Of a DNA stretch of 64,000 bases, positions 54,474 through 62,756 are shown one piece after another (position 1 is the stretch's first letter; every line of letters begins with the position of its first letter). The stretch is from assembly GCF_038397785.1 (NCBI RefSeq), contig NZ_CP151642.1, positions 1,984,001 through 2,048,000 of the forward strand, in the 5' to 3' direction. Origin of the DNA: Salinibacterium sp. TMP30. GTDB lineage: Bacteria > Actinomycetota > Actinomycetes > Actinomycetales > Microbacteriaceae. The position numbers and the translations under genes are program-made. The notes under the pieces were generated by a model. It ran no database searches, was not told the DNA's origin, and saw only the letters and a list, made by a program, of their open reading frames with translations.

Positions 54474-55556
54474 CTACTTTTTCGGTTTCGGCGGCAGCAC
54501 ACTCACCGGTGCACCCTTCAAACGCACCGACACTGGTTCCCCGGGCAGGGGATGCCGTTCCACCTCATGCTGGATCGCGACGACCGTTCCGTCGCTCAGT
54601 CGCACGCGCGTGCGCCGCAACGAGCCGAGGAAGCTTGAGGCAATGACGGTGCCCGCGATGCCGTCCGCTGCGAGAACCATGTCCTCCGGCCGAACCAGCG
54701 CGATGACGGGGCCATCGGGCATCGGATCGCCGAGAAGATTGAGGTTGCAGCCGTGCAGCGTGACTGTGCCGTCGATGAGGTTTGCGGGCATCCGGTTGCT
54801 GAGGCCAACAAAGTCAGCAACGAAGGCGCTGGTGGGGGTCGCGTAGAGCTCTTCTGGAGTGCCGATCTGCTCGATGCGACCATCTCGCATGACGGCGACG
54901 CGATCGGCGACGGCGAGCGCCTCCTCCTGGTCGTGGGTCACGAAGACGGTCGTGATTCCGAGCTCGGTTTGGATGCGGCGGATCTCTTCGCGCAACTGCA
55001 CCCTAACTTTGGCATCCAGCGCGCTGAGCGGCTCGTCGAGCAGCAGCACTCTTGGCCGCGTGACGAGGGCACGAGCGAGGGCAACGCGTTGCTGTTGTCC
55101 GCCGGAAAGTTGGTGGGCGAAGCGGTCGCGGTGCTTCGTGAGACCGACCATGTCGAGTGTTTCGAGGGCGCGCTCACGACGACGAGCGGCCGGGACTTTG
55201 CGCATCTTGAGCCCAAATTCCACGTTCTCCAGCACCGTCATGTGCGGGAACAGCGAGTAGGCCTGAAAGACCATCCCGATGTCGCGTTTGTTCGTGGGGG
55301 TGTCTGCGACATCCTCGTCATCGATCAGGATGCGCCCGCCGTCGATGCTCTCTAGGCCCGAGATGCTGCGCAGCGCCGTGGTCTTTCCACAACCCGAGGG
55401 CCCGAGCAGTGCGACGAGCTCACCGGGGGCAACGCTTAGGTCGATGCTATTGAGCGCTGTGTGTCCAGCGAAGGCTTTCACGACGGCGCTGAGCTGAACG
55501 GTCGCTCCGGTAACGAGTGCACTCGTTGCACGACTCTCGGTGAGCGTTGTGGTCAT
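54474..55556 (-). CDS. ABC importer ATPase (PotA/FbpC/ThiQ-like class)
   Basis: 360 residues. ABC domain with Walker A GPSGCGKTTALRS, signature LSGGQQQRV and Walker B VLLLDEPLSALDA, and a C-terminal TOBE/MOI domain. It energises the two-permease, one-binding-protein system upstream. Subfamily features (PSGCGKTT, TNKRDIGMVFQAYSLFPHMTV) resemble spermidine/putrescine, ferric or 2-aminoethylphosphonate importers. Substrate unknown. ATG 55556 overlaps the permease stop by 4. Confidence 0.92.
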   Translation of the reverse strand: MTTTLTESRATSALVTGATVQLSAVVKAFAGHTALNSIDLSVAPGELVALLGPSGCGKTTALRSISGLESIDGGRILIDDEDVADTPTNKRDIGMVFQAYSLFPHMTVLENVEFGLKMRKVPAARRRERALETLDMVGLTKHRDRFAHQLSGGQQQRVALARALVTRPRVLLLDEPLSALDAKVRVQLREEIRRIQTELGITTVFVTHDQEEALAVADRVAVMRDGRIEQIGTPEELYATPTSAFVADFVGLSNRMPANLIDGTVTLHGCNLNLLGDPMPDGPVIALVRPEDMVLAADGIAGTVIASSFLGSLRRTRVRLSDGTVVAIQHEVERHPLPGEPVSVRLKGAPVSVLPPKPKK

Positions 55557-56431
55557 GATTTTCTCCTAGAGGGCGTCGCTGATCCGAGTCGACCAATGAT
55601 GAGTAGCAATACGAAGGCCAGGGCGAGCGCGAAGAGCGCAAAGATCACCGCAACCCAGGGGTCGGACTGCGAGACCTGCAGCAGCGCGGTCTGAAGGTTG
55701 CGACGGTTGAGCAGGCTGGCGATCGTGAACTCGCCAAGCACTACTGCAATGGAGATGAAGGATGCTGCCAGCACTCCCCGACGCAGGTTCGGCAGCAACA
55801 CGAGCCAGAGCACGGTTATCCAGCCGGCGCCGAGAGTACTGGCCGCTTCGCTGAGGGTCTTCACAGGGATCGCGTCAAGGTTCGACTGGATAGCGCGATA
55901 CGCGTAGGGCAGCACGGTGATGCCATAGGCGAAAGCGAGAGTCCAGGTTGAGCCACCGAGCACTTGCACGACTACCGAGTAGACCGGGGCGAGGCCCACA
56001 ACGAGAACGATGGCCGGCACCGTGATGGGGATGATGCAGATGAACTCGAGCGTGCGCTTGAGGCGCGGAAACTGCAGGTGTACGAGCACCATGGTCGGCA
56101 GCAGCAGTACGAGCACGATGCCGACGGTGACGGCGGCCAGCACGAGTGAGTTCTCAATCGCTTGGTAGAGGCCACGGTAGGTGCGCGCACTGTCTTCGCT
56201 GAAGAGTCCCGTCCAGTGGACGACGGTGTAGCCGCCGGCGAGACCGTCCCGGAACGTGAACTCGATCATCGCGATTACGGGAATCAGGAAGATCGTGCCA
56301 ATACTGCCGAGGATGATACGACGAGCGAGGGCGCTGGGTTCGGCTCCGATGCGCACGGCATGGTTTGCTGGCTTCGTGCGTGTGCGCGGCGGCTCGACCG
56401 GATGCACGGGGGCCGCGACGTTGGCGCTCAC
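55553..56431 (-). CDS. ABC importer permease (second)
   Basis: 292 residues with six helices and the coupling loop KTLSEAASTLGAGWITVLWLVLLPNLRRGVL. GTG 56431 overlaps the preceding permease stop as GTGA, with GGTGG upstream; the ATG at 56476 would overlap 49 bases and is less likely. The long Pro/Ala-rich N-terminus (about 1-35) is cytoplasmic. Confidence 0.88.
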   Translation of the reverse strand: MSANVAAPVHPVEPPRTRTKPANHAVRIGAEPSALARRIILGSIGTIFLIPVIAMIEFTFRDGLAGGYTVVHWTGLFSEDSARTYRGLYQAIENSLVLAAVTVGIVLVLLLPTMVLVHLQFPRLKRTLEFICIIPITVPAIVLVVGLAPVYSVVVQVLGGSTWTLAFAYGITVLPYAYRAIQSNLDAIPVKTLSEAASTLGAGWITVLWLVLLPNLRRGVLAASFISIAVVLGEFTIASLLNRRNLQTALLQVSQSDPWVAVIFALFALALAFVLLLIIGRLGSATPSRRKS

Positions 56432-57369
56432 TGTTGCCACCGTGAGGTGCGGGACTGCAGCACTGAGTATGCCCACATGACGACGACCATGACCACGATC
56501 ATCCCGAGCGCGAGTGCACCGGCCATGTTTTCGCGGCCCAGTACGGTCTCGCTGACGAGCGCCGAACGGATCTGCAGCGGAACGATTTGTGACCCCTGGC
56601 TGATGAGGGCAGCGGCGGTTGCGAAGGACGAGAACGCGTTGGCAAAGAGCAACAGCAACGATCCCAAGAAGGCGGGGGTGAGCACCGGCGCCGCGATGTG
56701 TCGCCAGTAGGCAAAGCGTGTGCCGCCGAGAGTTGCGCTGGCCTCAGCCCACTGCGGTCGCAGCGCGGTGAGTGCAGGTAAGAACGTGATTACCATGAGG
56801 GGAACCTGAAAGTAGACGTAGGGCAGGATGAGGCCCGGCACTTGGTAGAGCCAAACACCATCAGCAAAAATGTCGATACCGAAGGTGTCACGCAGGATAA
56901 CCGTGACGAGTCCCTGAACGCCAATCGTGGCGATGAACGCAAAAGCGAGCATCACGCCACCGAACTGGGCGAGCACGCTTGCCGCTGACTCGATGACGGT
57001 TCGCAGCAGTCCGCCGACTCTGGTGCCGAGCATCGCGTAACAAATGATGGCGCCCACGACGGCGCCGATCACGGCGGTGACTCCCGAGAGCCAGAACGAA
57101 CTACCGAAGGTGGCGAGGATGGTCGGGGTAAATAACCCCGTCACATTATCGAAAGTCAGCGTACCGTCGTCGGAGAAGAAGCCCGTGACGACCGCGAGGA
57201 TGGTGGGGAGAGCAAGAAAAATGAGAACGTAGGCCGCAAATGGCGTGAGCCCCACATAGGCGAGGCGTCGACGCCGATTCGATGGCTTGGCCGGTGCCAC
57301 CCGAGGATGGTGCCGAGCGGAGTGCTCGACACCATCCTGTTCGGGCGCTGGCGCAGTTGCTAGCGACAC
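56428..57369 (-). CDS. ABC importer permease (first)
   Basis: 313 residues. Cytoplasmic basic N-terminus, six helices (YVGLTPFAAYVLIFLALPTILAVVTGFF first), coupling loop WAEASATLGGTRFAYWRHIAAPVLTP. Pairs with the second permease. Start GTG 57369 (MSLATAPAPEQ). 37 bases after the binding-protein stop. Confidence 0.88.
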   Translation of the reverse strand: MSLATAPAPEQDGVEHSARHHPRVAPAKPSNRRRRLAYVGLTPFAAYVLIFLALPTILAVVTGFFSDDGTLTFDNVTGLFTPTILATFGSSFWLSGVTAVIGAVVGAIICYAMLGTRVGGLLRTVIESAASVLAQFGGVMLAFAFIATIGVQGLVTVILRDTFGIDIFADGVWLYQVPGLILPYVYFQVPLMVITFLPALTALRPQWAEASATLGGTRFAYWRHIAAPVLTPAFLGSLLLLFANAFSSFATAAALISQGSQIVPLQIRSALVSETVLGRENMAGALALGMIVVMVVVMWAYSVLQSRTSRWQQ

Positions 57370-57406
57370 GATGTATTTTGTGAGATGAGCTCTAGCGGAA
57401 TGGGCG

Positions 57407-58519
57407 TTAGCCGATTGCCGCAGCCCACTTTTCCGCCAGGATGGTTGCGTTCTTCGCTGCCTGTTCCGGCGTCGGAGTCACAAGTTCACCCTCAAGCGCG
57501 CCAAGGGCGTCGAGTGCGTCGGTGTCAACCGTTCCGGCATCCTGCATCGCCTGGATCGTTACGGGGTAAGCGCCCCCGACGATGAACAGGTTTTGCGCTT
57601 CGGGGCTGTAGAGGAACTCTTGCCACAGGCGAGCAGCGGCAGGGTGCGGGGCATCCTTGCTGACGGCCTGGTTGTAGAAGCTCGTGTACACCGGACCGGA
57701 AAGCGTGGTGACCTTCCAGCCGTCGACCGTTGCTGCAGCAGCGAGGTTGTTGTAGCTCCAGTCGAAAGCAACCTTGGTCTCGCCGGCAGCAATTGTTGCT
57801 CCCGTAACGTTGACCGGAATGAAGTTGCCAGCCTTGTTAAGTTCACTGAAGAACTCGATGCCGGGGGTGAAGTCGTCAAGCGTTCCGCCACTCTGGACTG
57901 TGGCGAGTCCGAGAGCAGCAAACGCGGCTCCTGCTTGCGTTGGATCACCGTTCAACGCAACGGCACCGCGGTACTCGGGCTTGAGCAGGTCGTCGAGGCT
58001 CGTGGGCTCGGGAACCGAGTTGGAGTCATAACCGATTGACATGCTGCCGGTGTAATCGTTAACCCAGAGGCCGGTTGCTTCCTTGTTGCCCTCGGGAATC
58101 TCATCCCAGTTGGCTACCATGTAGGGGGCGAAGTAGTCAAGGCTGTCGAGCGCTACAGCTGTTCCGAGGTCGAAGACGTCGGGTGCGGTGTCTTGGCCCT
58201 TGAGGTTGTCGGCGGCGGCGATTTCTTCGGCACTCGAGATATCGGGGTCAGCAGAGTTGACGATGATGTCGTACTTCTCTTCAAAGAGAGCTTTGATCTC
58301 GCCGTAGTTTGCCCAGTTGTCGGGAAGGGCGATGACGTTGAGCTCTCCCTCAGCCTGCGCGGCCGCAATGAGAGCGTCCATGCCACCGAAGTCTTCAACG
58401 GTGGTTGCTACCGATGCGTCGACATCGCCAGCTGTTGCCTCAGGCGTGCTGCAGGCACTGAGAGTGATCGCCGAAGCTGCAACGAGTGCGACAGCGGCGA
58501 GAGTGCGCTTAGTGAACAA
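57407..58519 (-). CDS. ABC importer solute-binding lipoprotein, family 1 type
   Basis: 370 residues. Signal with lipobox TLSAC. PotD/iron-type fold: MDALIAAAQAEGELNVIALPDNWANYGEIKALFEEKYDI and later DPTQAGAAFAALGLATVQSGGT, LWVNDYTGSMSIGYDSNSV. Start TTG 58519 (MFTKRTLAAV) because GGAGG lies 5 nt upstream; codons upstream in frame are a leader. First gene of an SBP-permease-permease-ATPase operon. Ligand (polyamine, phosphonate, iron or thiamine-like) undetermined. Confidence 0.88.
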   Translation of the reverse strand: MFTKRTLAAVALVAASAITLSACSTPEATAGDVDASVATTVEDFGGMDALIAAAQAEGELNVIALPDNWANYGEIKALFEEKYDIIVNSADPDISSAEEIAAADNLKGQDTAPDVFDLGTAVALDSLDYFAPYMVANWDEIPEGNKEATGLWVNDYTGSMSIGYDSNSVPEPTSLDDLLKPEYRGAVALNGDPTQAGAAFAALGLATVQSGGTLDDFTPGIEFFSELNKAGNFIPVNVTGATIAAGETKVAFDWSYNNLAAAATVDGWKVTTLSGPVYTSFYNQAVSKDAPHPAAARLWQEFLYSPEAQNLFIVGGAYPVTIQAMQDAGTVDTDALDALGALEGELVTPTPEQAAKNATILAEKWAAAIG

Positions 58520-58701
58520 GAGTTCCTCCAACGATCGTGACGACCGCCCGCGCTGTGAGCGGGCTGAGGGAGCCGAAACGATCCGTTGATGACCGTACTC
58601 AGCGGCTTGGTGTGCTCCGTTGCCCACGGGTAAACGATCTATGAACGACACAAACACACTCTCCGCAGGCTTCGCTCGTGCCCGATGTCCTCACTCCTCG
58701 G

Positions 58702-58707
58702 TAGAGT
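58702..58707 (+). promoter_or_regulatory. -10 box, leaderless start of AlkX-like gene
   Basis: TAGAGT, 7 nt before GTG 58715. The alternative ATG at 58685 lies before this box. Confidence 0.4.
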
Positions 58708-58714
58708 CGGCTTC

Positions 58715-59956
58715 GTGGTCGACTCACTCTCTGCAGCCCAAGCGCGCCGCGTACTTCTGGCTGCTCAAGGCTTCGGCCGGCCCACCGCGACAGCGGCGAA
58801 GCCCGCAGGCACGCGGCAGCTCAACCTGCTGTTTGACCGCATCCGACTGCTTCAGCTCGACTCCGTAAATGTCTATGAGCGCAGCCACTACCAGCCCGTG
58901 TTCGCCCGCCTCGGCCACTATGACAAGAGCGGGCTCGACGCTCTCACTTTTGGCCCGGCCACCCCGAGCAGACCGAGTCGCTACATCGAATACTGGGCCC
59001 ACGAGGCCGCGCTCATTCCGCTCGAATCGTGGCCGCTCTGGCGGTGGAAAATGGATACCCTCCGCCAACATGATGCTGAACGATATGAATGGGTGCGCCA
59101 CAACCAAGCAATGCTCCAATGGTTGCGCGACGAGCTCGCCAGCACCGGCCCCACCTCGGCTCGCGAGATTGAGCACGACGCCAATCGCCGCACCGGCCCA
59201 TGGTGGGGCTGGTCAGACGTGAAGCAGGGCTTAGAGATGCTTTTCCGCTGGGGCGAAGTCGTGAGTGCCGGGCGCACGCGCTTCGAACGCCGCTACGCGC
59301 TCACCGCGCATGCTATCCCCGCGGAGTTACGCGAGCGTGAGGTCTCTCGCGCCGACGCGCATCGAAGCCTGGTCGCACAGGCCGCGCAAGCTCTAGGAGT
59401 CGGTACGGCATCCGATCTGGCTGACTATTTTCGTCTCAAAAGCAGTGACGTGCGGCCCGCTATTGACGAGCTCTCCGACAGCGGCGAGCTTGTGTCCGTG
59501 ACCGTTGAGGGTTGGAATCAGCCTGCGTGGCTGCACCGGGATGCTCGAATCCCGCGACGCATTCACCACGTCGCGCTGCTCTCCCCCTTTGACCCCGTGG
59601 TGTGGGATCGCAAACGGGCCGAACGCATGTTTGGGTTTCATTACCGCATCGAGATTTACACACCAGAGCCCAAGCGTCAGTTTGGCTACTACTCGCTGCC
59701 CGTGCTGGTGGATGATGCGCTCGTGGGCCGCATCGACGTCAAGACCGATCGGCAGGCGCGTGTGCTGCGCGTGCAATCGGCCTGGCATGAGGAAGGCCTC
59801 GAGGCACGCGCGGGCGGTCTCGGCGGTCTCGGCGGTCTCGCGGAGCGCATCGTGCCGACCCTCCGCGAGATCGCGCAGTGGCAAGGCATGGACCCCATCA
59901 CGGTTGCTGGTCGCGGAACGCTCTCGCCCGCAATTGAGGCAGAACTACTGCGCTAG
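58715..59956 (+). CDS. Winged-helix DNA glycosylase-like protein (YcaQ/AlkX family)
   Basis: 413 residues. HTH_42 / crosslink-repair DNA glycosylase family. The RLLQLDSVNVYERSHYQPVFAR segment holds Q-L-D, the QxD motif of the AlkX/YcaQ subgroup, which unhooks interstrand crosslinks or alkylated bases. Other features are PLWRWKMDTLRQHD and LSPFDPVVWDRKRAERMFGFHYRIEIYTP. A GGLGGLGGL run of near-identical 9-base repeats occurs near 59813-59838. Start GTG 58715 is set by the -10 box; ATG 58685 is possible. Confidence 0.83.
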   Translation: MVDSLSAAQARRVLLAAQGFGRPTATAAKPAGTRQLNLLFDRIRLLQLDSVNVYERSHYQPVFARLGHYDKSGLDALTFGPATPSRPSRYIEYWAHEAALIPLESWPLWRWKMDTLRQHDAERYEWVRHNQAMLQWLRDELASTGPTSAREIEHDANRRTGPWWGWSDVKQGLEMLFRWGEVVSAGRTRFERRYALTAHAIPAELREREVSRADAHRSLVAQAAQALGVGTASDLADYFRLKSSDVRPAIDELSDSGELVSVTVEGWNQPAWLHRDARIPRRIHHVALLSPFDPVVWDRKRAERMFGFHYRIEIYTPEPKRQFGYYSLPVLVDDALVGRIDVKTDRQARVLRVQSAWHEEGLEARAGGLGGLGGLAERIVPTLREIAQWQGMDPITVAGRGTLSPAIEAELLR

Positions 59957-60004
59957 CAATCTCCCAGCGACTGCCGTCGATGCCGGCTCGCGCCGCAGCG
60001 CTAG

Positions 60005-60892
60005 TTAGAAGCCGCCGCCGATCTTGCCGAGGCGCGTGATGCGTTCGGCGAGCGGCGGGTGAGTGCTGAACAGGCGATCCATGATGCCCGGCTTGGTGGG
60101 GTCAGAGATCCACATGTGGGCCATCGTCGAGTTCTGCTTCTTCATCGGTCGACTGTAATCCGAGAGCTTTTGCAGGGCACTGGCGAGAGCATCCGGATGC
60201 CGCGTAGTGAGTGCCCCCGTCGCATCCGCTAGGTATTCACGTTGGCGCGAAATGGATGCCTGCACAGCCGCGGCGACGAGTGGAGAAATGACGAGCGCTG
60301 CAAGACCAACGACGATCATGATCGGGTTGGAGTTGTTGTTGTTATTGCCACGGCCACCGAACAGGGTGAATCGCAGCGCAATGTCAGAAATGAAGCCGAC
60401 CGCGACGACGAGGCCAAACACGATCATCGACACTCGGATGTCATAGTTCTGCACGTGACCCATCTCGTGGGCCATGACGCCCTCAAGTTCGGAATCGTCA
60501 AGCAGCTCCAGGATGCCCGTGGTCGCAGCGACTGCGGCGTGCTCAGGGTCGCGCCCGGTGGCAAACGCGTTCGGCGCAGGGTCGTTGACGATGTAGACCT
60601 TCGGCATCGGCGTTCCCGTAGTGATCGACAAGTTTTCGACGATCCTGTACAGCCGCGGGTTGTCTGACTTCTGGATCTCGATCGCACCACTCATCGACAA
60701 CGCTTGGCGCGACGCCGCGAAGTACTGGATCACCGTGAAGATCCCGGCGCCGATGACCGTTCCGATCGTGACCGTCAGCGGATCGCCTCCCATGAGGAAA
60801 CTCAGCGCAAAGCCGAGAAACCCGATAATGATGACGAACAAGATGATGATAAAAACGGTGTTGCGCTTGTTTTTTGCTATGGCGCGATACAT
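60005..60892 (-). CDS. htpX: Membrane metalloprotease HtpX (M48)
   Basis: 295 residues. Four hydrophobic segments and the zinc site HEMGH (VMAHEMGHVQN), with the third ligand Glu in ISRQREYLADATGALTTRHPDALASAL. It degrades damaged membrane proteins. AGGAA 8 nt before ATG 60892. The LemA gene lies 37 bases upstream on the same strand; htpX-lemA pairs are widespread. Confidence 0.94.
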   Translation of the reverse strand: MYRAIAKNKRNTVFIIILFVIIIGFLGFALSFLMGGDPLTVTIGTVIGAGIFTVIQYFAASRQALSMSGAIEIQKSDNPRLYRIVENLSITTGTPMPKVYIVNDPAPNAFATGRDPEHAAVAATTGILELLDDSELEGVMAHEMGHVQNYDIRVSMIVFGLVVAVGFISDIALRFTLFGGRGNNNNNSNPIMIVVGLAALVISPLVAAAVQASISRQREYLADATGALTTRHPDALASALQKLSDYSRPMKKQNSTMAHMWISDPTKPGIMDRLFSTHPPLAERITRLGKIGGGF

Positions 60893-60929
60893 CTAAACTT
60901 CCTGGTCACGCTCTCAGTCACGCAGAGAA

Positions 60930-61496
60930 TTAGAACTGAACGCGGGGCGGCTCGGCGATGGATGCCGCATCCGCAACCTCGAAGAAGTCTCGCTCGGTGA
61001 AGCCAAGGTTGCGCACGAACAGTGTGTTCGGGAAGACCTTGATCTTGGTGTTGAGCTCGCGCACACCACCGTTATAGAAGCGACGGCTGGCCTGAATCTT
61101 GTCTTCAGTGTCAACCAGTTCGCCCTGAAGCTGAAGGAAGTTTTGGCTGGCCTGCAGTTGCGGGTACGCCTCAGCGACAGCAAAAATGCTCTTGAGGGCA
61201 GATTGCATGTGGTTCTCCGCGGCAGCCGCATCTACCGGACCCTGCGCGTTGAGCGTTTCAGCACGAGCCTTCGTGACCGCCTCAAAGACGCCCTTCTCGT
61301 GAGCCGCATAGCCCTTGACCGCCTCGATAAGGTTCGGCAGCAGATCGGCACGGCGCTTGAGCTGCACCGTAATATCGCTCCACGCCTCATCAACGCGAAC
61401 GTTGAGAGTAACGAGCGAGTTATAGGTCGACCACAGGTAAATACCCACAATGACGACGAGCAGAACGATGACGCCAATTACGATCAGGAATTCCAT
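60930..61496 (-). CDS. lemA: LemA family protein
   Basis: 188 residues: N-terminal membrane helix (FLIVIGVIVLLVVIVGIYLWST) and the coiled-coil LemA domain (YNSLVTLNVRVDEAWSDITVQLKRRADLLPNLIEAVKGYAAHEKGVFEAVTKARA, and SRRFYNGGVRELNTKIKVFPN). Paired with HtpX. Its -10 TATAGT sits 6 nt before ATG 61496. Confidence 0.93.
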   Translation of the reverse strand: MEFLIVIGVIVLLVVIVGIYLWSTYNSLVTLNVRVDEAWSDITVQLKRRADLLPNLIEAVKGYAAHEKGVFEAVTKARAETLNAQGPVDAAAAENHMQSALKSIFAVAEAYPQLQASQNFLQLQGELVDTEDKIQASRRFYNGGVRELNTKIKVFPNTLFVRNLGFTERDFFEVADAASIAEPPRVQF

Positions 61497-61502
61497 GCCT
61501 CA

Positions 61503-61508
61503 ACTATA
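61503..61508 (-). promoter_or_regulatory. -10 box, leaderless start of lemA-htpX operon
   Basis: TATAGT on the minus strand, 6 nt before ATG 61496. The best -10 match in this series. Confidence 0.55.
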
Positions 61509-61586
61509 GGACGTACTGCTGTGCCTCCACCGATAAATCGGGGCAACGCTGGCCCCCAATCGCGGGCGAACAAGCTATTCGCTCGG

Positions 61587-62741
61587 CTACTTGCTCGGCT
61601 TGGTACCCGTGATCGCCGAGCTCACGAACTTGCCGAAGAATGGCGAGCGCAACAGCGCGAGAGATGCGCGACGCCCCCACAACTGAAACGCAGTGCGCGG
61701 AAGGAAGCCGCTAGCGGCACGACGCCCGGCGGCCTGCTTCTCAAGGACAACCGGCATCCACTCGTCTTCGTATTCGGCGAATGCGGCGCTGAGTTCAACA
61801 CCACTCGTGATCTTCTCGACCAGAAGCACTCCTCCGGCGATCGCGAGCGAAGCGCCCTGCCCCGCAAGCAACGACACTGCCTGGCACGCATCGCCAGCGA
61901 AGACAACACGGCCACGGCTCCACACCGGCAACTCCACCTGGGCAACTTGGTCGTAGTACACGTGCTGCGGGTCAGGGCACTTCTCGAGAGCCTCGGCGAC
62001 GTCATCACCCATTCCCTCATAGGCCGCGAGAATGGCCTCCCGCGGGCTAGCAGGGAGAACCGGATCGCTGACTCGGTGAGCAGCAAAAAGAGCTACCCTG
62101 CCATCGCGCAAACCATAAAGCCCGACCATGCGATCCAGCTCATCGGTTGACACTAGCGCGTCGCCCAATGTGTCGTGCAGTCGCGGAGAATCGAAAATAT
62201 AGGCGCACGTGTGCATGCCCAGTTGCCGATCAAAAGCCGCCGAATCGCCAAACAGGCTGTGACGCACCGCCGAATGGATGCCATCAGCCGCCACCACAAT
62301 ATCGCCAGAGATCCGCGACCCATCCGCCAACACCGCCGTCACGTAATCGGTGCGATCTTCCACATCGACCACCGCGCTTGAAAAACGCACATCAACACTG
62401 TCGGGAAGTACCTCGAAGAGTGTCTGCTCAAGATCTTGGCGCATAAGACTCATAAGCTTGCCGCCCTCATTGGCGGCGACGATGCCGTAATCGACTGACC
62501 GGCTGCGACCATTGGGCCGCACGAAACGTGCCTCACGAATCGGGTAATGAAGTTCACGCAGCCGCTCGAGAATGCCAATCTTCTCCGCAGCGTCAAAGCC
62601 CGGGCCAAAGAAATCGATCATGTAGCCCTGAGTGCGACGCTCAGGTGCGGCCTCGAGGAGCGTCACCTCCCAGCCATTGCTCGCCAACTGACCGGCGACC
62701 GTCAGCCCCGCAATTCCTGCTCCACACACTATGGCTTTAAT
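61587..62741 (-). CDS. FAD-dependent monooxygenase (PHBH-fold)
   Basis: 384 residues. NAD(P)H-linked flavin hydroxylase with Rossmann KAIVCGAGIAGLTVAGQLASN, the DG motif VVAADGIHSAVR and the GD motif VFAGDACQAVSLLAGQGASLA. Substrate unknown. The start is odd. Family N-termini place it at MKAIVCGAG, but that codon is ATT (62741, or ATT 62744), after GAAAGGG. GTG 62729 would cut off the first beta strand. It follows the lactone-oxidase-like gene by 15 bases. Confidence 0.8.
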   Translation of the reverse strand: MKAIVCGAGIAGLTVAGQLASNGWEVTLLEAAPERRTQGYMIDFFGPGFDAAEKIGILERLRELHYPIREARFVRPNGRSRSVDYGIVAANEGGKLMSLMRQDLEQTLFEVLPDSVDVRFSSAVVDVEDRTDYVTAVLADGSRISGDIVVAADGIHSAVRHSLFGDSAAFDRQLGMHTCAYIFDSPRLHDTLGDALVSTDELDRMVGLYGLRDGRVALFAAHRVSDPVLPASPREAILAAYEGMGDDVAEALEKCPDPQHVYYDQVAQVELPVWSRGRVVFAGDACQAVSLLAGQGASLAIAGGVLLVEKITSGVELSAAFAEYEDEWMPVVLEKQAAGRRAASGFLPRTAFQLWGRRASLALLRSPFFGKFVSSAITGTKPSK

Positions 62742-62756
62742 AATCGCGCCCTTTCA

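Noticed and set aside
58520-58714. TPP or guanidine riboswitch before the family-1 binding protein
   Set aside because: The conserved TPP core (CTGAGA with the ACCTGATC-type element) is not present, and the ACGR-loop pairs of guanidine-II are not convincing; left as an open structured leader.
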